64,000 nt of DNA from Areca catechu. Its lineage: Eukaryota > Streptophyta > Magnoliopsida > Arecales > Arecaceae. How positions within the stretch are numbered: position 1 is the first letter of the stretch; every line of letters begins with the position of its first letter. The notes below the pieces were generated by a model. It did not search any database. It was given only the letters and a program-made list of their open reading frames with translations, and was not told where the DNA came from. This document shows, piece by piece, positions 56,331 through 64,000 of this stretch. Where the stretch lies: the NCBI GenBank assembly GCA_021397845.1, contig CM038041.1, positions 144,190,780-144,254,779 of the forward strand. Reading direction: 5' to 3'. The translations under genes were made by a program, and so were the position numbers.

Positions 56331-57096
56331 GATAGTTTTTTATGTTTAGCTAGTTTACATTTATGTGCTACCTGTATGTTTTTATTTGCTCCATGTTATG
56401 TATCAAATTTGTATGAATGTATGAAACATTTTGAATGATTGAAATCTTCTAGTTCATATCTATGTCTTTGGATGAATGGTTTAATATCTTCTTTGAATGA
56501 ATGAATTGCATTACTTAATTTCAGTGCTTTTATTTCTCTTTTCCTTTTTAATGATTGACAAAAAGGGAGAGAGGTAAGTATAAAAGAAAAAGGGAGAGAT
56601 AAGATAAGATGAAAGATATAAGATGAAATTGAAATATCACTTATATTTATTTTATGCTTGAAGATAAGCTTTGAAGTAAAGATGAAAGTGATATGTATCT
56701 GTGTTGTGTTTTTTTTAACAAAAAAACTCTATCTATGTTTGAGAAAGATTTTTTTGAAAATTTTTGTGCATTAAGTGAGAGGGAGCAAAAAGAATCCTTG
56801 AAAATCATTTTTTTTTGAATCACCTCTTGTGGGGGAGTATTTATACTCACCTTGTTTCATTGTTGAATTTATTATCCTTGAGCATGTTCCTTTTAGAGTA
56901 TCATGATACATGGATTTCATTCTTCTTTCTTTGTTCTGATACTCTTAGTACAATTCTGATTCAAATGAGTTTTTAAACTTTCTTTCTCTATTTCAATACT
57001 TACTGCAATAAGCCTTATGCATATTGAAAATTTCTTTTTAGAGCTCATCATGTGATTTATACTTAAAGATTTTGTCATCATCAAAAAGGGAAAGAT
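56331..57096 (+). other. Sirevirus A 3' UTR with multiple PPTs
   Basis: Purine tracts at 56,560-56,574 (ACAAAAAGGGAGAGAGG), 56,584-56,600 and about 56,770-56,785 precede the LTR-proximal tract CAAAAAGGGAAAGAT at 57,082-57,096. Otherwise AT-rich and non-coding. Confidence 0.82.
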
Positions 57097-58701
57097 TGTT
57101 GACTCCATTATTAATTTTGATTATAAACAAAATATTTAAGTATAAGTTGAGTACTAACTATATCTTTAAAGTATGTTTTTATAGAAAAAGGTTCTCACCA
57201 ATTCTACAAGTTTTGTTTACTTGTCAAAGAATGAAGAAGTCCCTTCCATGATTGAAAGACCAGCTTTTAATGGACTTAAGAACTTGAAGATTGCTTGAAA
57301 TGACTTAAATAGTGAAGCACAACTTGATTTCAGCAGAGGTTCAATGGTTTTGAAGAAAACTCAATCAAGTGTCGACTCAAAGTGTCGACTCACAGCTCAA
57401 GTGTCGACTCACAACTCAAGTGTCGACTCATGACAGTGGAAGTATCGACTCAAGCCGACACGCAAAAAGCATTTTAGATGGCATGGCTGAAGTGTCGACT
57501 CATGCAAGTCAAGTGTCGACTCAAAGTGTCGACTCAAGGATCGGCTTATCGCCTGTGAATTTTTGGATATAGAACTTACTAAATTTGAAGACTTTCCTGA
57601 AGTGTCGACTCATGGATGTCAAGTGTCGACTCAAGTATCGACTCACCAGAAGAAGTATCGACTCACCTGAGAATTCTAGAGAGCTTCAATAAAGAAATTT
57701 GAACTTGGTGTCGACTTATAGAATGCAAGTGTCGACCCTAAGTATCAACTCACAAGGTTGAAGTGTCGACACTTGGAGTTCTAGGAACAGTAACGACTAG
57801 TTTTTCAAATGCAAAACTAGGCCCTCTTGCCTCCCAATGGCTAGTTTTTCATGTCTAATGGCTATAAACTAGTTTTAAGGCCTTGGGATTATATTTAAGT
57901 GTTTCAAATCAAATCAAAATATAAGAAGAAGAAGAAAAATGAAAGGAAAAATAAGAAAAGAAGAGAAAAAGCAAGTGCATTCACTCCCATTCATTATGAT
58001 CAATAACCATCAAGCAAAAAGAAGTCTCCAAGCATTCAAAGCCTTCAAGAAGCATTCAAGCTCAACTTTTAATCATTTGATTGAGGCTTCATCAAACTCA
58101 AGACAAGCAGCTCCACCGAGCTTCAAAGAGAAATCTGCTTTACCTTAGAAAGCTTTCATTGTTGCTTTACTTTAAACCTTATCTCTTGTTGTAAAGGTTA
58201 TTGGTTAGCCTTGAAAACCAAGGAGGTTATTGGTGCCTTAAAAACCAATTAGGTTCTTGGTTAGCCCACAAAACCAAGGGAGGTTGTTGGTGAGCCTTAA
58301 AATCAATTAGGTTCTTGGTTAGCCTATAAAATCAAGGGAGGTTTTGCCTTGTGAGCCTTATGAAAATAAGTCGGGTTTTGATTAGTGAGCCTGAAAAACT
58401 AATCGGCTGTAATCAGTTAAGATTATAGTAAATTTTCAAGGAGATCTTGGGGAGTGGATGTAGGTGCATTGGAAAGCACCGAACCATTATACCTTGATTG
58501 TGTTTGTGGATTGATTGTCTCTCTCTTGCTCTTTTATTTATTGCATTTACATTTTTGCTGCATACTCATTAAGAGCATTCTAATTCACCTCACACTAGCA
58601 CTCATATTTGTTTATTGCATTTGGCACATATTCTTGCAAGTAAATATTTTATTTTTAGAAATCCAATTCACCCCCCCTCTTGGGTTGCTTATTGGACAAC
58701 A
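57097..58701 (+). repeat. 3' LTR of Sirevirus A
   Basis: Pairs with 40,752-42,328; the palindrome array is at 57,365-57,780, with somewhat more intact GTGTCGACTCA copies than the 5' LTR. Ends at the GTACA duplication. The 57,369-57,572 frame simply encodes the repeat array. Confidence 0.94.
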
Positions 58702-59281
58702 GTACATGAATAAATTCTTCAACTAATTGATGTGACCATCTAGCAATGTACCCAACATCTACATAGGTCGAATGATTGCCAAGCAACATTCAAGAACCCA
58801 GGAATATAGTTACCATATAATTCATCCCTTTGATATAATTTTCAAGATGACTTCAAAGTCAACTATCATCTCTTAAATAGTACATCCAGATATGTTCAAC
58901 CTAATAAATCTTGTAAATCTTCACAATGATTACCATGGCCAAGATTTTGCTAAATTGAAACACGACATAGTATTATCTCTAATACCTTGGAGTGGTCAAT
59001 CTTATCTTGACTCACACACTGACTTTATAAGTACTTGACTATACCTAGCAACCTTCCATCACTATATTAGAAATATAGGTAGTCTAGTACCAAAATATAG
59101 TGAGTTGCTTGCAAGTCATCGCGGTGATCTCAGGCCGGAGGGACACTTATACCTATATCCTTCTATGAGAAACTCTTGATAGTAGAGTATTCTACAGAAT
59201 TGGCAATGTTTAGTGTAGTATACTCCTATACTCACCTGCATACCATACTAGTGCTCTGCACTACTTGGTTATAAGGATAGC
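58702..59281 (-). repeat. Old Copia LTR, right part
   Basis: Continues the LTR broken at 40,751. The stretch 58,735-59,170 parallels 2,680-3,110 (CCATCTAGCAATG, ATTCATCCCTTTGA, GAGTTGCTTGCAAG). Cut at 59,281 by a Reina-type LTR. Confidence 0.65.
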
Positions 59282-60164
59282 TGATGGGGGACTAATATGC
59301 ATGCAATTCTTTATGTATGTTTTACATGTTGAGTTAGGTGATTAATTCCCGAATTTCAGATCAAAATTATTTATAGGGAATTTTGTATAAATTTTTGAAG
59401 ATCAGCATGCAGATTAGGACCTAGAAAAGTAGCAAAGAAGGACTGCTGGGGCTGAGAAGCCTCGGTTAGGGCAAGTTCTTCTACAATAAAACTACTGGAG
59501 GTAGAGGGGTGTATCTGACAACGTATGTGAAGATCGCAGCGAAGGGGTCTCTCGTTCCTCGATGGATGCGGCCTGAAAAATCGAGCCAATGATCCGCGGA
59601 TACCCGGCTTTCTGCTCGGTGGTCCGATTGAGGCTTGGCTGGAGTCGTTGGATTCGTAGGAACTCAGGGACCTGCAAATGACCTGTCAGGGGTTAGAAAA
59701 TTCACAAAGAAACAAGAAAACAAAGGAAAAATAGCAAGGGAAGGCTTCTTTTGGAGTGGGCGTCCAGGGATCTGGAGGGTTTGTTGGCAGCAGGAAGATG
59801 ATTGCAAACACCGGGAAGAAGAACTTTCACAAACCCCTTTATGCACACAGCAGGGTATCACACAACTCAATAGAAGAACTCAAGGTTTTAATTCATATCA
59901 AAAGACCCTTCATACAAGAGGCTAGGATCCTTTAAATAGACCCTTAACCTTGGGCTCCAAGTAAGGGTACATAAGTCTTTACATAAGAATCCTTTTCCCT
60001 CTCAAACCCTCGCTAGAAAATAAGGAAACATTAGGTAGAAAAATTCCTAAAAATTCTCTTGACTTGGCCAACACTCCAAGGATGCCTAGGGGGGCATGTT
60101 GGGCTTCTAAGAGCAGCAAGGGGCCGGCCCAAAGGGGCCCGGGTGCATGGGCTTGGGCCTCTGG
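59282..60164 (-). repeat. Reina-family LTR fragment
   Basis: Starts TGATGGGGGACTAATATGC. Its plan follows the Reina-2 LTR (GATGCGGCCTGA...ATCGAGCC, then GGACCTGC, a TTTAAATAG box near 59,932) and the Reina-3 LTR (GTGCATGGGCTTGGGCCTC). It is interrupted at 60,164 by a plus-strand element. Confidence 0.65.
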
Positions 60165-61820
60165 TGGTGCGGGCACCAGACTCAAAAGAAGACTTCAGGG
60201 CTCCATCTGGATCTCTGATTGACCTTGCCCGAAGAATTAGGATTTTCTAGTTTTGTAATAAGGGTTGACCTGATCAACTCAATTTTGAGTCTGTAATTTT
60301 GTCATTTCAATTTTTGTTGGGTCATGTTGACTCAGTCCAAGTCCAAGGCCCAGGTAGGTGTCATTCCCTTTGCCATAGGGCACCACATTTTCCAGCTACA
60401 AGTGGGTGCCACACTCCCTGCCACATCTCCATCCAGTGTACCTTGGTCCCCACGCCTCAAGTAAGCAGGTTCTTTTTTCTTGCACCACTTGGGGGAGAAA
60501 TCCATTAAGATACCTCAATCCAAGGAGGAGACAACTTCTTTCCAGATAAACCCAAGCCAGGATGGCAAGAATTTTTCTTGAAGAGAGGATCAAGGAGGTG
60601 CCCCACAATGTTCCATAAAAATCCAAGTTATAAAAGGGAAGAGAGCATGTCTTGGGGAGAAAATCAAGGAGGCACCCAAAAGTTTCCAAAAGTGCCAAAG
60701 CCATGAAAGGAAGAAGCCTAAACTTGTGGAGCAAGACTAGGAGGTGTCCAAATGAGCCAAACCATGAAGGGAAAATCCTTGATTCATGGAGAGATACTAG
60801 GAGACACCCCCATAACCTGTCATTTAAAGCTGATTTTCAAGTTTTCTTGGAGTTTTTGGGCTGCCCACTCATGGAAGGAGTCTTGGGAAGAGAATTTGAT
60901 GCCTAAAGTGTGGGTTAGTCCTATTAGTCCCACATGGGAAATGTATAAAATTTTATTTCTTTGTTATGTCTATATATTCAACTCTATGTAACTCTTGAAT
61001 TTAAAATGATGATGAATGAAATCAATTTCTGTGTGAGCAACTTTGTGTTTCTCTCTTCCGCACTTGTATTCAGGTGTTGAGCTCCGTGAGGGAGTAAATT
61101 CGGGTTCCCTAGGAACCTTGAGGAGGTGTGAGATCTCCAACCCCAAAACCCTAGCTTAGTCCACCCATCTCTACTCCACCACCACCAAACCCTAATTTTC
61201 CATCTTCATCCCACGGCCCCTCTCTTCCACATCGAAGCCGATCACCAGCATCCAGGTTCAGATCAACTGTTTCAACTACATAGCCAGTTCAAAGGAGAGT
61301 CAAATCAGTATCAAGATCTCCGGAACTTCTACATCCAACAATCTTCATTAAGTACTCAAGTCAGTGTCTTTCTTTGAGTTTCTGGTTCTTTTTTTTGTTC
61401 TTCTTCTTCCAGATCCTGAGTTTGAGAAGAAGGCCAACCTTGTCATAGGACTACAATCCGAGGATCCATTGCGAAGATACCCCGTCTCCAAGGATCCTAC
61501 AATCTGCTCGAGAGTGTCCTTCAATTGAAGCAACGAGAGATATCACAGTCAGGTATAAAACCTTCTCTTCTCTCTTCGTCTGTTTCTTGAAAGAGGAGTA
61601 AACCCTAGGTCTGGGGGTTTCTCAATCCCCAGCGATCCTACTTTTGAGTTACTCTGATAATCCACTCCTTTTAATTGTGCTTTCTGTCATTTCTTAGTTT
61701 CTTTCAACATTAGTTTATCTTTCCTTTGAGTCAAAGCCGACTTCTAAAAATAAATAAATAAAAAAAATACATTAATTTTAATTTACTTCCACATCGCATC
61801 ATCTCTTTTGTTCCGCATCA
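60165..61820 (+). repeat. 5' LTR of the right-edge Reina element
   Basis: 1,656 bp. Homologous, in reverse, to 13,472-15,235, with the GGCGCC-rich block reduced and diverged. Frames at 60,299-60,991 are LTR sequence. Confidence 0.82.
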
Positions 61821-61867
61821 TTTTTGGTATCAGAGCTTCCGTTCTGCATCATTTTTGGTATCAGAGC
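61821..61867 (+). promoter_or_regulatory. Duplicated LTR end and primer-binding site
   Basis: TGGTATCAGAGC occurs at 61,825-61,836 and again at 61,856-61,867. Each copy follows GCATCA plus TTTT, i.e. the LTR terminus and spacer, so a 31-bp unit is repeated. Confidence 0.9.
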
Positions 61868-62757
61868 CCAGTCTAGGGTTTCTGTTTTGCTTGCTTGTTT
61901 TAAGTCTCTCTCCTTTTTACTTTGTCTGTTCGAAGTAGACTCCCCAGGATGTCCGGTCCTAGGAATGAAGCGAGGTGCAAACCTCCTCTTCCCATTCCAT
62001 GGGGTGTTCCTAGGGCATGTAGGGGATCCGTTGGGTTACAACTTCGTAGCAGGAATTGTAAATGGGGTAAGCACCCTGTTTTCAGTCCGTAACTACCTTG
62101 TTGCAGGAGTTGTTTCTTAGTGCAAGTAACTCTGAATTGAATGATTTCTTATTTTGCTGGAACCAATATAATTGAAGCTATTTTACACAATTTTCTTGTG
62201 ATTTATTGGTTTCCATGAAATTTCTAAGAGTTAAATTACTGCAACTCTATTTTTGTGTTCTGCAATTCAATTATCTTGAGTGAACATCTCCTAACTCATC
62301 CTAAGGGCATTTCAGCATCTAAGATAAGGGGAGGAGTTGATAACCTCTCCTTAGCCCACAACCACCACCCCCTCATTCGATCCTAAGCCTAACTTTAAAA
62401 TTTATTAGACTTAATTTGCCCTAGTGGGCTAGGGACATCAACAAGTCGGGTCAAGGCTAGTATTGAGTCAGTTTGTCTAGTTACTCTGTGTGTGCTTTGT
62501 ACTCAGTGTCTAGAATGGTGGTTCAGGGACTACATCCCGAAGGGCTTGTGTGCTGGTCCGCCTACCTGGCCAATCACTGATTGGTGTCTAGGTTTGGCAA
62601 TTAGGGACCTAACACTCCCCTTACACCTGCCTGGCTGAGTCCCGAGTTACTACAGGCTAGCTTGCCACTCTGATTGGGCATCTAGTTTGGACTCTAGGTC
62701 TAGTGAGCCAGTAGTCGCTTTAGTCTAGTCACATTCTGTGTGTTTGCTTGCATCATC
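61868..62757 (+). other. Leader of the right-edge Reina element
   Basis: Reverse counterpart of the Reina-1 leader (19,983-20,852), including the GGCCAATCACTGATTGG block at about 62,569. Not coding; the frame at 61,824-62,120 lies in LTR/PBS/leader sequence. Confidence 0.75.
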
Positions 62758-62928
62758 ATGTATACCCGGAATGGAGTACCCTACAAACCTGGTCAAACCC
62801 AACCTGATTTAGAGGCCATGGTTAGAGCTCTTACTGAAAGTATGAACAAATTGAGTCAGGATATGACTGCTACTATTACCCAATGTAAGGAACAAGTCCA
62901 TGAGAATTTTACCCAGCTTAGGGATTGA
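62758..62928 (+). pseudogene. Gag N-terminal fragment of the right-edge Reina element
   Basis: Starts MYTRNGVPYKPGQTQPDLEA, close to the Reina-1 gag start, and includes the VRALTESMNKLSQDM coil segment. It ends at a TGA where Reina-1 has CGA (Arg), two bases before the LTR at 62,931. Confidence 0.88.
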
Positions 62929-62930
62929 GT

Positions 62931-64000
62931 TGGTGCGGGCACCAGACTCAGAAGAAGACTTCAGAGCTCCATCTAGATCTCTGATTAACCTTGCCCGAAG
63001 AATTAGGGTTTTTGGCTTGTAATAAGGGTTGACTTGATCAACTCAATTTTAGTTTGAGTCTGTATTACCTGCATTTTTATTTTGTTGAGTCATGTTGACT
63101 CAGTAGTGGACTAAGGCTTCAACCTGGGGTGTTACATTTTCTCCCAAGGCCAAGCAAGTGGGCGCCACACTCCTAGCCACACTCCCAGCCATATGCCTGA
63201 GTCCAGGGGGTGCCACATCTCCATCCAGCAGGCTTTGGTCCCCACACCACAGATAGCAGCTCCCCTCTTTCATGCGCCAATTGAGAAGAAATCCACCAGG
63301 GGTCCACAAATCAAGGGGGCGGCCCAAGACTTCCCAAAAGAACCAAACTATGAAAGGGAAGAAATTCTCTTGGAGAGAAATTCAAGGAGGCGCCCATTAC
63401 CTGCCAGAAATACTCAAAACAAAGTTAGAAGGAGCCATAACTTGGGGAGAAAGAAAAGGAGGTATCCAAAAAGGGTTGAGCCATGGAAGGAATGAGATTT
63501 CTCTTGAAAAGCAAGGTTAGGAGGCGCCCTAATCATTCCAACTAAAGCCAGATATAAAAGGCAACAAATTTTCTCTTGGAGAGCAAGGTTAAGAGGCGCC
63601 CAAACACTTCCAGATAAGGCCAAGCATAGAAGGAAAAAAATATTTTCTTGGAGGTCAAGACAAGGAGGCGCCACCCACTTTCCTTTTTGAAGCTTCAATC
63701 AACTTTGGAATTAATTGGCCGGCCATATGAGTAGGGATTGATATCCTAATTTGAAGATCCCCTCCTTTAGTCCTACATGGGAAGATGTAAAACCCTACTC
63801 TCTTGTAATGGCCTATAAATTAAACCCCCATGTAAGTTTGAAAAAAAAAAGATGAATGAAACCAAATTTTTTTGTGAGCAAACTTTGTGTTTTCTCTCTT
63901 CTGCACTCGCATCCAGGTGTTGAGCTCCGTGAGGGAGTAAATCCGGGTTCCCCAGGAACCTTGAGGAGGTGTGAGATCTCCAAAACCCAAACCCTAGGTT
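62931..64000 (+). repeat. Reina-1-type LTR running off the window
   Basis: Starts TGGTGCGGGCACCAG and matches the reverse of Reina-1's LTR with few differences, much better than it matches the neighbouring LTR at 60,165. The candidate target duplication on the left is TGAGT (62,926-62,930). Likely the 5' LTR of a young nested element. Confidence 0.8.

Larger units (their letters stand above)
40752..58701 (+). mobile_element. Sirevirus A: full-length Copia element with a nested chromovirus
   Basis: 17,950 bp with TG...CA ends and the 5-bp target duplication GTACA at 40,747-40,751 and 58,702-58,706. LTRs 40,752-42,328 (1,577 bp) and 57,097-58,701 (1,605 bp); PBS at 42,331; gag with zinc knuckles; protease; integrase; RT-RNase H; a spacer with GTCGAC motifs; a third ORF; multiple PPTs. 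The order protease-integrase-RT is Copia, and the extra ORF, multiple PPTs and LTR palindromes mark a Sirevirus. Without the nested Reina-3 it is about 11.3 kb, a normal Sirevirus size. All coding parts carry stops. Confidence 0.95.
60165..62930 (+). mobile_element. Plus-strand Reina element, 5' portion
   Basis: LTR 60,165-61,820 (TGGTGCGGGC...TTCCGCATCA), PBS, leader and the start of gag in plus orientation. Compared with Reina-1 the LTR is clearly diverged, so it is an older member. The gag is cut at 62,930 by another LTR of near Reina-1 sequence. The remainder should lie right of the window. Confidence 0.8.

Noticed and set aside
57369..57572. Ser/Thr/Val-rich small protein frame
   Set aside because: It only translates the LTR palindrome array; no start context, and the 5' LTR copy is broken.

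Overview
The window is plant nuclear heterochromatin made almost wholly of nested LTR retrotransposons. I find no intact host gene, no tRNA or rRNA gene and no bacterial-type feature. The organism is probably a monocot: a captured host gene fragment is very GC-rich at third codon positions while its surroundings are AT-rich. Abundant Sirevirus-type Copia elements fit a palm-like genome, but the species call is inference.

Left half (1-38,780). One old minus-strand Ty3/Gypsy Tat-lineage element is the substrate. Its pieces run from right to left: leader and gag (about 38,780-36,994), protease (12,082-11,888), reverse transcriptase (11,400-10,771 and 8,364-8,150), RNase H (about 7,860-7,250), integrase (about 7,080-6,085 and 4,544-4,395), and a 3' UTR with ~107-bp tandem repeats (4,394-3,501). 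It is broken by: a minus-strand Copia element entering from the left (LTR 1,280-3,500); a Sirevirus solo LTR (4,545-6,084, TSD GTGGG); a 2.4-kb LTR element carrying a host DUF604 glycosyltransferase fragment (8,365-10,770, TSD AACTT); and a large stack between gag and protease. That stack holds a Copia-type LTR fragment (about 12,601-13,471 and 22,630-22,807) broken by a full chromovirus, Reina-1 (13,472-22,629, TSD TGGCA). It also holds Sirevirus B (22,808-23,107 and 32,721-36,993), which is broken by a deleted chromovirus, Reina-2 (23,108-32,720). Reina-2 in turn carries a 2,448-bp solo LTR (29,719-32,166, TSD GATTG).

Right half (38,781-64,000). An Athila-type integrase scrap (to 39,368) is followed by an old Copia LTR (39,369-40,751 and 58,702-59,281). 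That LTR was entered by Sirevirus A (40,752-58,701, TSD GTACA), which has both LTRs, a PBS, gag, protease, integrase, RT/RNase H, an additional third ORF and a PPT. Between its integrase and RT sits a third, RT-less chromovirus derivative, Reina-3 (45,851-52,530, TSD GATTA). At the right edge a minus-strand LTR fragment (59,282-60,164) is cut by a plus-strand Reina element (from 60,165), whose gag is interrupted by another Reina LTR at 62,931 that runs off the window.

How the parts work together: gag forms the particle; protease, RT, RNase H and integrase copy and insert the element; the chromovirus chromodomain is thought to steer insertion to heterochromatin. Every polyprotein here carries stops or frameshifts, so all copies look dead. 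The least ordinary items are the captured glycosyltransferase, the non-envelope third ORF shared by two Sireviruses, subfamily-specific GTCGAC palindrome arrays in Sirevirus LTRs, and several odd LTR/PBS/PPT junction duplications.
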